Shown piece after piece: positions 33,857 to 45,490 of a DNA stretch of 64,000 nt. Below the pieces are notes generated by a model that worked only from the letters and a program-made list of their open reading frames with translations, was not told the origin of the DNA and did no database searches. The stretch comes from Dromiciops gliroides (lineage: Eukaryota; Chordata; Mammalia; Microbiotheria; Microbiotheriidae). Both the position numbers and the translations under genes were made by a program. The first letter of the stretch is position 1; each line of letters opens with the position of its first letter. Where the stretch lies: assembly GCF_019393635.1 (NCBI RefSeq), contig NC_057867.1:51532143-51596142 (forward strand), read 5' to 3'.

Positions 33857-34012
33857 ATGAATGAACCATACAGCCCACCCGCTCCCCCAGCTGGGAATAC
33901 CATGCCTGCGGCCACCATGAAAATCATTATGTTTTTACTTACTCTTTTTGTTGTTGCTCAGATAATTGGGACGGCGGTTTTTGGTGTCTACCTTCATAGG
34001 AGGCTGGATGAG
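33857..34012 (+). CDS. CD40LG: CD40LG exon 1: cytoplasmic tail, transmembrane helix, start of stalk (residues 1-52)
   Basis: Encodes MNEPYSPPAPP..., then 'MKIIMFLLTLFVVAQIIG' and 'VYLHRRLDE'. The last part matches human 'AVYLHRRLDK' closely. The short cytoplasmic tail (1-20) is proline-rich and diverged. Residues about 22-46 form the single signal-anchor helix of a type II protein. The exon ends in phase 0 at GAG|gtaaga, as human exon 1 does after residue 52. I chose the ATG at 33857 because it lines up with the human start and leader. Met16 and Met21 are in-frame alternatives, and Met21 has the better Kozak context (gccaccATGa). Confidence 0.95.
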
Positions 34013-34029
34013 GTAAGACCAACTGCAAG

Positions 34030-34590
34030 GCTTGATGAATTGGGTTGCTTGTTTCTCTTGGTGACATTTTGAATTTTAAACGTTTGGCTTGAAACTCTAC
34101 TCAAATGAGGGAAAAGTGTGGAAGTCAGAGGTGGATAATATTCTTCCCCTACACATTTAGTCGCCTCATCAAGGATTTCTTGTCCTTCAAATTCTTGTTC
34201 CTTACAGAAAGTTTCCTGCAAAGAAAAGTCACTTTTGAGAGGTTTTTTAATTGAAATTTACAATAGAACAGCTCATTAGCAATGGAGAAGCTCATGTCAA
34301 GTGAATATTTCATCCTATTTTCAATTAGCACAGACACGAGAGGACAAGAATATTCTGTCAGTAATTAAAAGGCATTCTTTGTGGAATCATTTGTGATAAG
34401 GGAGCAAATTGATTTTTTTCTCTGAAAAATAGCTTTTATTTCTATAGCACAACCAAGTTAACAAAGAACTTTCCTTCCAATAATCATGGTAGGCAAGTAG
34501 TGTCAAGAATTTTTTCTGCCTCCATCTGTAATTTCATCTAGATCAGGAAGGGCTGGCATGGAACTTGGGCCCCTGCTGCATATAACAGCT
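34030..34590. other. Start of CD40LG intron 1, repeat-poor
   Basis: About 550 bp just after exon 1 with no recognised repeat, AT-rich and motif-dense. It could be an intronic regulatory element, but nothing specific is identified. Confidence 0.25.
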
Positions 34591-34593
34591 ATT

Positions 34594-34664
34594 CTTTTTT
34601 TGTGGGGCAATAGGGGTTAAGTTACTTACCCAGGGTCACATAGCTAGTAAGTGTTAAGTGTCTA
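34594..34664 (-). mobile_element. CORE SINE fragment (tail type II)
   Basis: Only the 3' half of a reverse-oriented SINE is present in CD40LG intron 1, ending in 'gtaagtgttaagtgtcta'. Confidence 0.8.
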
Positions 34665-35914
34665 AAGAGAATTAGCTGGGGCACTCTAAGAGACGAAGTA
34701 ACTTGCCTACAGCTGTACAGCTAATATCATAAGGAGGGCTTGAACTCAGATCTTCCTAACTGTAGGTTACAAAGGCCACTGTAGGTTAAACTTCCTCTCA
34801 ATGCCAGGATGGTTATCCCCACTTTAGAGATGGTGAAATTAGGCCTCACAGAGTTCGAACAGCTCTGAGAAAATTAGGTCTACAGCCATGACTTTAACAT
34901 AGGTCTCCTGATTCCAGAAGCCAGCATCCTCCCCACTACGCTCTATTGCCTGTCTTAGATTGGTCTGTGTCCTTCAACACTTAGGTTCAGAAACGAAGAG
35001 TAGTCAGGTAACAGAGCAGGTCAATTTGCATTCTTAAGAAAACATAACTGGGAAGATGCATTTTGTTTCCACCCATATAGCTCCCACTCTCACTGACAGG
35101 AGAGACAGGTTGTATCTAGAGGATGCCACTCATTTTAATGAAAGAGGGACGATCCATACAATTATTCATGTGTTTGCTTCTAAGAATATGGATTTTACTA
35201 CTATGCAAGTAGAACATCCAGGCAACTGAATTCTTCATCTGTCAACCTGTTGTTTCCACGTTATGAAGGTAGCCATCAACACAGCCTAGCGGGCATAATG
35301 GCAGCTCTAAAAATAGGCAGGTGGATGTTGGAAGCAACGACCAGGGTGCTGATGGTTCAATATCCAATTAACAAGGAGATCTAGGGAAACTTTGGGTTAG
35401 GCCTTTGTCAGTCAGGTGTCTGGTCACTTGACTGTTTCTGGAGGTGAAATATCCCTTCTATCCATGTATCCACAGCTTTCCTTGAGTGCCCATGTCTAGT
35501 CAGATAGCTAAAATGTCAGAGTCCTACTTGAACGCTTCATCACAGTGTGCAGGTGACCCTTGGGTTCTTGGAGGCTCTGCCAGTAGAGCACAAGCTTTGG
35601 CAAGTCCTACCAAGCTGAGAAGGACTGAGCCTAGTGTCTGGCCGTGGTGATGTGCTATATCTGTCTGTTGCCTGAGGACCAGCATAGCTAAGCACAAAGA
35701 AAGAAGCTCATTGCCCAAAAGATGACTGCAAGGAGATAGAGTCTTTAGCAATGCCTAACTCATGAAACAGTTCTCAATGCCCCAATGGTTTATAGTAAAA
35801 GGATTTTACAGCTTAAATTCCACATATTTAAATCTCCTCAGACATGCAGATCATTAGGACTTGTGATGACATTTTTAGATGAAAACTTTTGATCAGGTTT
35901 CAAAGTCATTGGTA

Positions 35915-36095
35915 TCTGGTGTGGTGGGAAAAGGATTGGACTGGGAGTCTAAAGGGTCCGGGTTCAAGTCCTTCTTCTGATCCTTCCTGGATGGCCAAAG
36001 TCAAACCTCTTAACCTGTCTGGCCCTCAGTTTCCTCATCTGTGAAATGCAGGGGTTAGACTAGATGGCCTCTGATATCCTTTCCAAATAGAAATC
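35915..36095 (+). repeat. MIR copy in CD40LG intron 1
   Basis: Sense MIR: 'aaaggattggactgggagtc', 'ctggccctcagtttcctcat' and 'gttagactagatggcctctg'. Confidence 0.75.
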
Positions 36096-36692
36096 TAAGT
36101 TAACTGAAGTGCAATAAGTTTGAAAATTTGTTTTATTTTTCTTCATAATATTTTATTTTATATTACTTTCATCTACTAATCTATCCCCTTTTCCTTTCCC
36201 ACCCAGTGAGCTATCCTTTGTAACAAAGAATAAAAAAGAAAGAAAAAAGCAGCTCAATAAAATTACCCAACACACCAGTCCGGGATATGCAATGTTCCAC
36301 ACCCCTAGTCCCCCAGCTTTGCTAAAAAGTGAGCAAAGCACATGAAAGGAAACTTTTTCAAACAGCCAAATGCTAACGTGTGGTTGTAATATAACAATTA
36401 TTGTGATTGTGGTCAGGGGGTGTCATTATTTTTTTTAGTTAAGTTGCAACTTCTGCCTAGGTCCCATTAATGCATCAATCATCCCAAGATACTTTGCTTC
36501 TGGCTTGGGAGGAATTAAAGACCTCCAATTCCCTCAAAGTAGGCTATTTTGTGCCATTATTCACTATTTAGAATTTCATGGGTGTCACCCCCCCCATCCT
36601 CCTTTTTTCCCAAGCCCCATGGTGGGGAAGTAGCATTCCCTGGGTGCACCCTCAGCCTCCTGGTTCTCATGTCTCTGCTCTTCCACAAACAG

Positions 36693-36821
36693 GTGAAAAA
36701 GGAGATGCATCCAGAAGACAGTGATCTGTTCATGAGGATGCTACAGAAATGCAGCCAGAAAGACTCCCCCATGTACCTGAAATGCCAGGAATATCTACCC
36801 AAGTTTCAGAAACAACTTAAG
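36693..36821 (+). CDS. CD40LG: CD40LG exon 2: extracellular stalk (residues 53-95)
   Basis: Acceptor 'ttccacaaacag' precedes GTG, and the exon ends AAG|gtaaac, phase 0 on both sides, 43 codons (human 44). It encodes the membrane-proximal stalk, the least conserved part. The pair Cys72 and Cys83 ('KCSQKDSPMYLKC') corresponds to the human pair 72 and 84, with one residue fewer between. Hydrophobic and charged residues alternate as in the human stalk. Confidence 0.92.
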
Positions 36822-36899
36822 GTAAACGCTTTCATCAATGTGACTACTTTTATTGTCTATGTGAGTCTGTGGAACTTGGTAGTAAGAGCTGGAGATGAA

Positions 36900-37190
36900 C
36901 GGGACCTTAGGGGCCATCCAGTCCAACTCCTCATTTTATGGGAGTTGAATGACTCGCCCAAGGTCACTTATGTAATAAATGGCAGAACTGGGATTTTAAT
37001 TCAGCAACCCCAAAGTCATTTCTCTTTCCATTACACTGTCCAAGTCTAAGTTCCCCGTTTTACAGATGAGGAAACTAAGGGCCAAAAAGGTTGAGTGACT
37101 TGCTCACACAGCTAGTATGCAGCAAGGCTGGGATCCAACCCTAGATCAGCTAAATTCAGGGCTTGTTCCGATCCGCTGCACTTAATCATG
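36900..37190 (-). repeat. Two MIR pieces in CD40LG intron 2
   Basis: Reverse MIR-like copies at about 36900-37040 and 37055-37190, both with 'cattttatgg' or 'ttttacagatgaggaaacta' type blocks. Confidence 0.55.
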
Positions 37191-37669
37191 TAAGTTTTAA
37201 ATGAACACAAAGAAAACGCCACAAGAAAGGCAAAACTGATATAGGAAATTTATTGTGAAGAATCAAAATTCTGGAGCCAGGGAGGTCTGGGTTCCAAGCC
37301 TGGCTCTACCACTTAACTCTTTGATTTCCTGGGTGGCCAGACCACTGGTGTCCTACCAGGCTTTGGACTGACTTAGAATGCCACATATTTATATTATCTA
37401 TCTTCTATTGTATTTGTATTTATTTTGTAAAGTATTTCCTAAATACTTTTAAATCTGGTTCTGATTGAACTTGGGAGTGGCACTACTAGACTAGATGACC
37501 TCTACGGGTTCAGGCACTTATAGATATCAGGGTCTCCTGTCAGCACCTCCTGTCGGACCCCTACAGCTATAGGAGCCCCATTCGTCTCGAACCTGGAGCT
37601 CTTCCTTCTCTGTCTGGGTAGCTATATTGGTGAATTTCTGAGGGATTGGCTGATGACGGGGATCCCGCA

Positions 37670-37880
37670 CTTACAGTGGACCTTGGAGGCCATCCCTTCC
37701 AACCTGCCTCAGTATGACAGAGCGGCCATATTGGATCCTGAGGGCAGCCAGTCTCTGCTCCAAGCAGCCCATTCCCTTATTGGTAGGAAGTCTGTCCTGA
37801 TACCAAAGCAAAATGTACCACTTGGCAACTTCCCCCTGTGGTGTCTAGCTCTGCCCTTTAATAATAGAACACTCTCCGAG
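37670..37880 (-). repeat. CR1/L3-type LINE remnant
   Basis: 'accttggaggccatcccttc', 'ctctgctccaagcagcccat' and 'ccttattggtaggaagtc' are antisense CR1/L3-like. Confidence 0.45.
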
Positions 37881-38054
37881 ACTAAAAGGTCTTTGGGATC
37901 CAAAAGAATGAATGGCTAGTGCTACTGATTGAATTTCAAGCTGAGTGGGGATGATACTGGGGACTGGGTACAAGGCAGGGTCAGTAGTACAGAAGGAGAC
38001 CCTTCTCAGGGCTTCATCCCATAGGGTTTTGCCTAATTCAGTCAAAAGGTTTAG

Positions 38055-38400
38055 AGCCATCTAGTCCAACCAGCTCATTTTACAGATGAGGACACTGAGG
38101 CTCAAGGAGGTGATATGACCTCCCCAAGGTCACATGGGTAGTAGAAGGCAGCCCCAGGATTGATTCCAGCTCAGGTCCTTTCACTCCAAATTCAGCACTC
38201 TTCCTCCTGGGCACTGTATTGATAGGCCTGACATGACGCTTAATTTTGCATCTTCAAATTGGCTTAAGGATACTAGGCCACAGTCTCTGTCTTGGCTAAA
38301 GCTCATGCAGTGGAAAGAATGCTGGATTGGGAATCAGAGGACCCATGTTCTGGCTCTGCCATTGACTACTGGTGGGACCCTGGGGAAATTACTTTCTTTC
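38055..38400. repeat. MIR pair, opposite orientations
   Basis: A reverse MIR at about 38055-38215 ('gccatctagtccaaccagct') is followed by a sense MIR at about 38300-38400 ('tgctggattgggaatcagag'). Confidence 0.6.
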
Positions 38401-39000
38401 CTCGTGAGCCTGTGCTCTGTGATTGCAAATGTTTTGGGTTGTCTATCCACCTGGAATTGAGACAGTGTCTGTGAATGTGTCCATAAGGAGCATCTCTCAA
38501 GAGTGGCCTGGATTCCTTGTCCCTGAAGGCAGGGACACAGCTGGGGCCCAGGATCTGCCCCAAGGGGCCCCAGGAACCTTCTCAGCTGGGAAGGGACTTA
38601 ACTCGGGCATGTCTTTTCTGTCTCTCTCAACTGACTCCCTCTCCCATCATCCCCTTCCTGCAGGGCGCTGGCACACTAAGCTTTGCCCTAAGCTTTGGTG
38701 AGGCCATCTCTCTTGAAGCCCCGTCTTGGGCCATTAGCTAGGCCACAGTTTGCACAGGCAAAGTGCTTGCAGTGTAGCAGATGGGAGGTCTCTGACCTCC
38801 CCCACCCCGAGTATATACTCCAAGGGTTTACTCCAGTATTTAGGGCCCACAGGAACCCCAAAGAAGCCCCCACTATCCCATGCTTACTGAGTTCTTTACA
38901 CAAATCTAGGCATCTGACTGGAAGTCCCTTGAGGACAGAGGTTGATGGGAATCTTTGGATCATTAGTACACTGCATGTTCCCTTGTACAGAACAGGTGTT

Positions 39001-39055
39001 TCTTACTAGCTGTGTGACCCTGGGCAAGTCACTTAACCTTCATTGCCCCCCACAA
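39001..39055 (+). mobile_element. CORE SINE fragment, 3' end only (tail type II)
   Basis: Only 'ttactagctgtgtgaccctg' through 'cattgccccccacaaaa' is present. Confidence 0.75.
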
Positions 39056-39159
39056 AAATAGCTTTAATATTTCATTTTACAGTTTTGTTAATAATAAAAG
39101 TCAAACTCACTGGCCTATCATTTACAAAAAAAAAGAACAGATGCTTAACCAATGCTTAC

Positions 39160-39202
39160 TGAACTGGATTGGATTGGACTGGATTGGGTTGGACTGAATT
39201 AG
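39160..39202. repeat. Degenerate (GGATT/GGACT)n pentamer repeat
   Basis: About eight pentamer units of GGATT, GGACT and GGGTT in CD40LG intron 2. On the other strand the units are AATCC/AGTCC. Confidence 0.85.
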
Positions 39203-39489
39203 AGAGACCTTCAATCCCTTCAAACCTCTCGACCAGTTTAGCATCTTTACTTTTAGACTGGAAACACCAATTCTGGGCAATATCTGAGGGTAGTGAAAGG
39301 AATGGGGGCTTCTTGGAAAGGACCACAGGCTAAATGAGACTGAGATCATGGGCTTTCTAGCCCCCACCTGACCACCCAGGAGCTATCTGGCTTTAGACAA
39401 GTCACCCCCTATCTCTATGCTGGCATTTTAAAGTTTGCAAAGCACTTAAATATATTCTTTCACTTAACAGTCCTCCTGTGAAGGAGGTA

Positions 39490-39610
39490 CTACAGGAGTT
39501 CTTACCTTCATTTTACAGATGAGGAAACTGAGGCATGGAGCATTAAAGTGCTTTGCCCAAAGTCATAGAGCTAGAATTTGAACCCTGTCTGTCCTCTGGG
39601 GCCTTAGAGC
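39490..39610 (-). repeat. MIR/THER piece
   Basis: 'cattttacagatgaggaaac' followed by 'gccca' and 'agtcatagagctagaatttg'. Confidence 0.6.
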
Positions 39611-40499
39611 CAGGCTCTTTTTCCTTTGTAACTGAGGATGTACCCTGGATCAGGAACTCTTAGGTCTTCTTCAGTTTGGACATTTTACAAATCCTGAAAT
39701 AAATAAGGGCAAAGTCCTTAGCAAAAACCACCTCCTCCCCCCCCCAAAAAAACCTTGCTGAATAATACAGAGAGTATTTGCCAATGGATGCCCCTCCATT
39801 GACAAGGAGAGTTCTAGGCTGGCACTGTGAATACACTCTGCCCTGAATTTATGCCAGCTACCTGAGGCTTCATCTAAAATCAGCTAACCCGGCAGGGGTG
39901 TAAGAAGACCCCAGGTAGGACTTCCCTTCTGAACTCTTGGTTCAGTTGGATAACTTCAAGGTGTCAGCCCCAAAGGGCACTTTAGGAGGCTGGCTCCCTG
40001 AACCAGTAATGGCTTCTAGCATGATAGCCACGGAGTTGAAATGCTTAAACACCAAATCTGCTTTTCCCAATGACCCTTCCAGTCGCCAATGAAAATCCTC
40101 TGATTTCTTTTTTTTCTTTTATTTCCTGTTTCCTTTTCCTTTTTTTTTCTTTTTGTTCTCCAGCTCTTGTGTTCTTGCCCAGGGTAATGAGTCCAGACTA
40201 CATTTCAGTTTTAGTTTTCTTGGTCAGTTAATCAACATGCATTTATTAAGCACCAAACATATACCAGGCACTGGCCAAGGCCAGCTTGCTAATTTTCCGG
40301 GCCACTGTGTGCTTTCCCAATGGCACAGAATTCTCTGAAGTTTATACTTCAGGGGGTTCTAAGCTGTGAGGCTGGGGTAGGGGTGGGAATTAGCAGTCCA
40401 AATGGTACCTAAATACATGGTGAGTAAGAAGTTGACCAAAGGGGTAGAGGCAAGCAGAGGAATTTCCTTTCCTCCCTTTCTCCCTGCACGTGGAAACCT

Positions 40500-40780
40500 T
40501 ATAGCATCATAGATTTGAAGCTGGGAAGCATCTTGGGAGTTATCTCTTCTAACTCCATCATTTTACAGTTAAGAAAACTGAGGCCCAGAGAGGTTTCATA
40601 GATTTAGCACTGGAAGGGACCTAGGATCATCAATTCCAGGCCTCCTCTTTTTACAAATGAGAAATCAAGTCCCGGAAAATGGAAGTGACTTGCCCAAGGT
40701 CACATTGCTAGTAAGAAGCAGAGCTGAGATTCAAACCCAGAAAATTCAGGGCTCTTCTCCTGGACTAGGCTGCTCCTTAG
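40500..40780 (-). repeat. Two MIR copies
   Basis: Reverse MIR pieces at about 40500-40600 and 40600-40780 ('gatttagcactggaagggac', 'gaagtgacttgcccaaggtc'). Confidence 0.65.
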
Positions 40781-41308
40781 AGCCTTGAATCCCTTTTTTG
40801 GGGACAAAGCTCTCTCCATAAAGACAGAGAAGGCTTACAATTAACATACCCCCTGGGAGACTGAACACAGACACTTAAAATGGGACATTGGAAAGGACTC
40901 AACAAAGCCTCTTCCTGAGGACAGAAGTTTGGGGGATTGTTTTTGTAATCCATAGAGGGGTGGGGTGGGAAAGGGCTGGAGCACTAGAGGCAACCTCACT
41001 CAATCCAGCAGGGAGGCTGGGACCAGAAAAGCCAACCTCGGCCAACCCCCCAAGCTTTCTGGAGGTCTATGCCCAGCTCACCTGAAAAGTATCTCAGCCA
41101 CGATCATCATCCCCCCCTTTTTTCTTCTTTTTTATAAGCGCTCTAGTCATTTGTTTATTGGGTCTTGAGTGTATTTTTTCCTGTCACCACATTTTTATGG
41201 TGCCAAACTCGGGCTTAAACAGAAAGTTGAAACTCATCTGCTCATGTAAGCAGTTAAAGGGGCAGATGGCACATTGATCTTTGTAACTTCCAGCCTAGGC
41301 CCCGGCAA

Positions 41309-41404
41309 CTCAATTCAATTCCTTTCAGTTCAGTTCAGTTTAATTTACAGCAATTCAATTCAGTTCAGTTCAATTCAATTCGGTTTACTTTGGTTCAGTT
41401 GACA
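41309..41404. repeat. (TTCAG/TTCAA)n pentamer tract
   Basis: About 95 bp built mainly of TTCAA and TTCAG pentamers in runs of one kind or the other, with some TTTAA and TTTGG variants. It lies in CD40LG intron 2. A short echo of the same unit is at 41549-41562. Confidence 0.9.
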
Positions 41405-41410
41405 GCTCAG

Positions 41411-41560
41411 TCCCAATTAGTGCAAATAATGAATCTCCCTGAAATGATTTCATTACTCAAATTTGCACTGCATATTTCCATTGGGCTGGAACTAATTACC
41501 ATATTTTGCATAATTATAATAGTGCAAATTCAAATACATCAATAATTCAGTTCAGTTCAA
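41411..41560 (+). repeat. Diverged dispersed element, copy A (CD40LG intron 2)
   Basis: Shares several blocks in the same order with 51536-51655: 'caattagtgcaaat', 'ctgcatatttccattgggct', 'ggaactaattacc' and 'aatagtgcaaattcaaatac'. I do not recognise the family. Copy A has about 30 extra bp after the first block. Confidence 0.7.
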
Positions 41561-41564
41561 TAAT

Positions 41565-41890
41565 TGTTGTGACAAAAAGAAGGTTCCATTTGGAGTCAGA
41601 GGTCCTATGTTCAAATTCTGCCTCTGACACTAACTAGCTATATGACCTTGGGCAAATCACTTGACCTCTCTGGGCCTCAGTTTCCTCTTTGGTAAAATGA
41701 AGGTGTTGAATGAAATAATCTCTGAGGTTCCTTCTAGCTCTAAAGTGAAGAGCCTATGAATAGATACTTATTAAGCACCTATTGTATATTGTGGTGACAT
41801 AAAATTGTATATTGTAGTGAAATAAAAACAAGAATAACCCCTACCCTCAAAGAGCTCCTAGTCTAAGGAGGGAGGGAAAGAGGACAACAC
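41565..41890. repeat. MIR followed by L2-type piece
   Basis: Sense MIR at about 41575-41760 ('ctagctatatgaccttgggc'), then a reverse L2-type piece at about 41760-41890 ('ttattaagcacctattgtat', 'aaagagctcctagtctaagg'). Confidence 0.7.
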
Positions 41891-42589
41891 ATGCAAAGAT
41901 AAGAAATTGTACAGGGAGAAGGAAAGACCTTGTGTAGGTGGTAAAATTCATCTGAGCTGCCTTTTGAAAAAAGCTAGACAGTCTTTCAAGTCAGGGTGAG
42001 GAGGGAGAGCACCCCAGGCATAGGGAACAGCCTGGGCAAAGGCCAAGAGGCAGGAAACGGGCATCAGCCAGTTTGGGACAGAGAATTCCTGAAGGCAAGC
42101 AAGACAAACAGGAGAGGACTTTATGTACGTCGCAGTCTGAGTAGATCGTACAGGGCCCTGAATGAAATCATCTACTAAGCCAACAGAAACACACTTTGCA
42201 TAAAGCAGCCAAATGATAGGACTCTATTAACAATTTATTCCATCCAGTATTGCTTACAAGAAGGTGTGTGGCAGCTTTCTGAGCAGATGTTAAGTCGAGC
42301 AAGTTGGGCCTCGGACTCTGACTCTGCTCTTCATCTCTATCCTGGGTTCTTCCTGCCCCCCAACACTTCTCAGAGGACCCCAGGCTCCTCCTCATTCGAT
42401 TCCTCACAGCCCTAGGCTTCCCATCTTTTCAGTAGTCCATATGAAAAGGCCGTTAACAGGCAACTATTAGGACCCCTGTGTCCATTTTAGATTCCAGTAC
42501 CAGCTCCAAGTGTGAAGTGATTCTCCCATGCATTGTCACCTGTCAGATCCAGGGGGTTCAATGTCCTGGGGGTGATCAACATCATAGCT

Positions 42590-43005
42590 TTTTTTCAAGG
42601 CCACAAACATTTATCAAATACTTGTTATATGCCAGAAACAGTGCTCCCAGTAAGGACTACAGAAATAAAAAAAGGACCTGGCACCTGCCCTCAGGATGTT
42701 TACTATTTAACAAGGGGAATAGAATGTATATGCCTGACCAAATATGACGGAAGGCAAATGATGATAGGAACAGAGAATTCCAGATGAGGGGCTAGAAGAA
42801 ATACTGAACAAGGAGAGGGAAGGACCACATTTGGGGTTAGAGAATCCAGAATTGAATCCTAGCTCTGCCTGTTTACTACTTGTGTGGCCTTGGGCCAGTC
42901 CCTTCCCCCTCCCTGGGCCTCAGTTTCCTCTTCTGTAAAATGAGGGGGTTGGACTAGTTGGTTTCTGAGCTCTCTTCCTGGTCTAGACTGAGGATCATAT
43001 ATGTG
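42590..43005. repeat. L2-type piece and MIR
   Basis: A reverse L2-type piece is at about 42595-42740 ('caaacatttatcaaatactt'). A sense MIR is at about 42830-43000 ('ctccctgggcctcagtttcc'). Confidence 0.7.
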
Positions 43006-43486
43006 ACCTTGGGCAAGTCACTTGTTTCCTTATTCTCAATTACCTGTAAAGTGAAGGTGTTGGCCTAGGTGGCCTCTGAGCTCAGCTTCTTCCAGGTGGA
43101 AAGTCTATGATCACATTTTAATCCTCTGATGACTTTGGGGGTGTTGGGTTGAGGAGAGGGTTGTTTCATGGAGGAAGTGCTACCTGAGCTGAGCCTCTGA
43201 TCTGAATAGGCTCCTGGAATGGGGAGGTCTTAAAACTGGACTTTTCTAGATCACTTCCTGGGCTCGAGACCTTAAGGAAGGCCTGGCCGATGGGCTCTCA
43301 AATATACACCAGGACATTAGTGAAAGGTTCAGGGACCGGGAGAGCAGGTGCAATGGGAGGTCCATTGGTGGGAGGGGGAAGGAGGGAACAAGAGGACAAT
43401 ATTGGTGCAGGACAAGTGGTCCTCCCAGCTGCCACTACCGCTCCCTACTGCCCCCCAGTGACTTTTGATGTTTCTTTTCATTTCAG

Positions 43487-43529
43487 CCTGAGGAGAGCCC
43501 CACAAAGGAGATGTTTGAGAGGCAAAAAG
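43487..43529 (+). CDS. CD40LG: CD40LG exon 3: stalk with shedding site (residues 96-109)
   Basis: Acceptor 'tttcttttcatttcag', then 43 bp encoding PEESPTKEMFERQK plus one base of a Gly codon, then the donor gtaggt. Phase 0 in, phase 1 out. Human exon 3 has five more codons as I recall, so the stalk is shorter here. The shedding site in human lies in 'SFE|MQKGD'. Here the matching stretch is 'MFERQKGD', so the P1' Met is Arg. Confidence 0.9.
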
Positions 43530-43579
43530 GTAGGTGGCCTGGGATATTTTCTGGGAGCTCTTGAAAAAGGAAAGGGACA

Positions 43580-43722
43580 TGGGGCAGCTAGGTGGCAGTG
43601 GATAAAGCAGTAGCCCTGGATTCAGGAGGACCTGAGTTCAAATTTGGCCTCAGATGCTTGACACTTACTAGCTGTGTGACCCTGGGCAAGTCACTTAACC
43701 CTCATTGCCCCACCCCCAAAAA
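43580..43722 (+). mobile_element. CORE SINE just after CD40LG exon 3 (tail type II)
   Basis: Full copy only 50 bp downstream of the exon 3 donor. Target duplication 'aaaggaaagggaca' at about 43566-43579 and 43723-43736. Confidence 0.92.
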
Positions 43723-43835
43723 AAAGGAAAGGGACAATGGGTGAAGGTTGGAGAGGTGGGAAGGAGTGGGTACAACAAATGTTTGGAAGTGGGAATTGTT
43801 TTGAACCTGGAAAATACAATTAGAAACAAAGGACC

Positions 43836-43999
43836 AGGGGCAGCTAGGTGGCGCAGTGGATAGAGCACTGGCCCTGGATTCAGGAGGACCTGAGTTCAAA
43901 TCTGGCCTCAGACACTTAACACTTACTAGCTGTGTGACCCTGGGCAAGTCACTTAACCCCAACTGCCTCACCAAAAAAACAAAACAAAACAAAACAAAA
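43836..43999 (+). mobile_element. CORE SINE in CD40LG intron 3 (tail type I)
   Basis: Full copy with a (CAAAA)n tail. A perfect 13-bp target duplication 'gaaacaaaggacc' lies at 43823-43835 and 44000-44012. Confidence 0.94.
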
Positions 44000-44089
44000 G
44001 AAACAAAGGACCTCCTTCCAGGGCCCTGGTTGCTGAGGGTGGCTCCCTGCCTTTGAGGGCCAGAGGAATCTGGACTATGGCCCTCACCA

Positions 44090-44540
44090 AGCGCTGAGGA
44101 AGCTAGAGACCATGTAGTCCAACTTCTTTATTGTACAGAAGGGGAAAATGAGGCTCAGGAGCAGAGATGATGATAGCCTCATAGGCTTTCAGCCTTGGAG
44201 ATGAATCTTGGCCATTTTATAGAAGAGGAAACCAAAGTCTAGAAAAGCTAAATGATTCACCCAAAGTAACATAGGCAGTCAGTCTGAAGGTCATCCATCA
44301 TCAGGGGTGGGATTTGAATCCATGTCCTTGAACTGCAGAGCACAGTGCTGTTTCCACTATACCACAGTGCCTCTAAATCCATAGTTTTAGGATCTAACCC
44401 TTGCTCCAGGTTGATTCAATTCAACAAGCTTTTTTGTTCAAAGGTCCCAGTGTGGCCAGGCATAGTACTAGGTGCTATGGTACTGAAGACTAAAATGAAA
44501 ACAGTCCCTGCCTTCAAGGAGATTACACTCTCCTGAGGAG
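44090..44540 (-). repeat. MIR pieces and an L2-type piece
   Basis: Reverse MIR-like copies at about 44095-44170 and 44190-44375, then a reverse L2-type piece at about 44410-44540 ('cagtccctgccttcaaggag'). Confidence 0.6.
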
Positions 44541-45161
44541 ACACAACTTCATATAGATCAGGAAATACAAAGTATACACAGAGTGTGTAGTGCATTATCA
44601 TTTTAAGGGGGAGAGAGCATGGCCAAGTGGGGAGATCAGGAAAGGCCTTGTGTGCGAGGTCTTGCCTGAGCTGAGCTTTGGAGGAAGCCAGGAAGCAGAA
44701 AGGACCATACTCATGTCATTGGATGGTGATATTTGAGCCACAAGATGGAATGCAGAACTCCATCCTGGTGGCTCTTCATCCCTCTGGATGACTAGGAAGG
44801 TCCTCCTAGTGGGAACTGAAGTCAATGCCTCAGAGCCCTTGGAAAGCCTAGAATCTGAGGCCTGGAAGAGCTCTTTGCAGTCCAAATCTAGTTCATCCTC
44901 TCCCACAATGCAACTTGGCCAAGACAGTGGTCATCTGGCCTCTGCTCAATTACATCCAGGGCCAGGGGGCTCATTTCAGGCTGGATATGACCTCAGTTGG
45001 CCCTCAAACCTATAACTATTGGAAGAATGTCCAGTGCCGGACAGCTCACAGGCATCAACCTCAGGCAACAAGCCAGCTCCTTCCATTCAGATGTTGTCTC
45101 CCTGCCCCCCTACTTCCCCTTTAAGTCTCCACTCTGGGCTTAACCCCCAGTTCTTTATATT

Positions 45162-45335
45162 TTGTTTTTGTTTTTGGTTTTTTTTGTTGTTGTTTTTTGT
45201 GAGGCAATTGGGGTTAAGTGACTTGCCCAGGGTCACACAGCCAGTAAGTGATAAGTGTCTGAGGCCAGATTTGAACTCAGGTCCTCCTCACTCCAGGGTC
45301 GGTGCTCTATCCACTGTGCCACCTAGCTGCCCCCT
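45162..45335 (-). mobile_element. CORE SINE in CD40LG intron 3 (tail type I)
   Basis: Reverse-oriented full copy. A perfect 16-bp target duplication 'cccagttctttatatt' lies at 45146-45161 and 45336-45351. The surrounding host sequence looks like a CR1/L3 remnant. Confidence 0.94.
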
Positions 45336-45424
45336 CCCAGTTCTTTATATTGATCCTCATAGGACACGGAATTGGACACAACACAGTCCATGTGGTCTAA
45401 CCAGCACCATCAACAATAGAACAA

Positions 45425-45490
45425 TACCCAGCACTTAGCACAGTGCCTGGTACATAGTAGGTGCTTAATAAATGCTTATGGACTGACTGA
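45425..45490 (+). repeat. L2 3' terminus
   Basis: 'gcacagtgcctggtacatag' and 'gtgcttaataaatgcttatg' are the end of L2. Confidence 0.75.

Noticed and set aside
36120-36350. AT-rich block resembling a LINE 3' end on the - strand
   Set aside because: It looks repeat-like ('ccccttttcctttcccaccc'), but I could not name the family or its edges with confidence.
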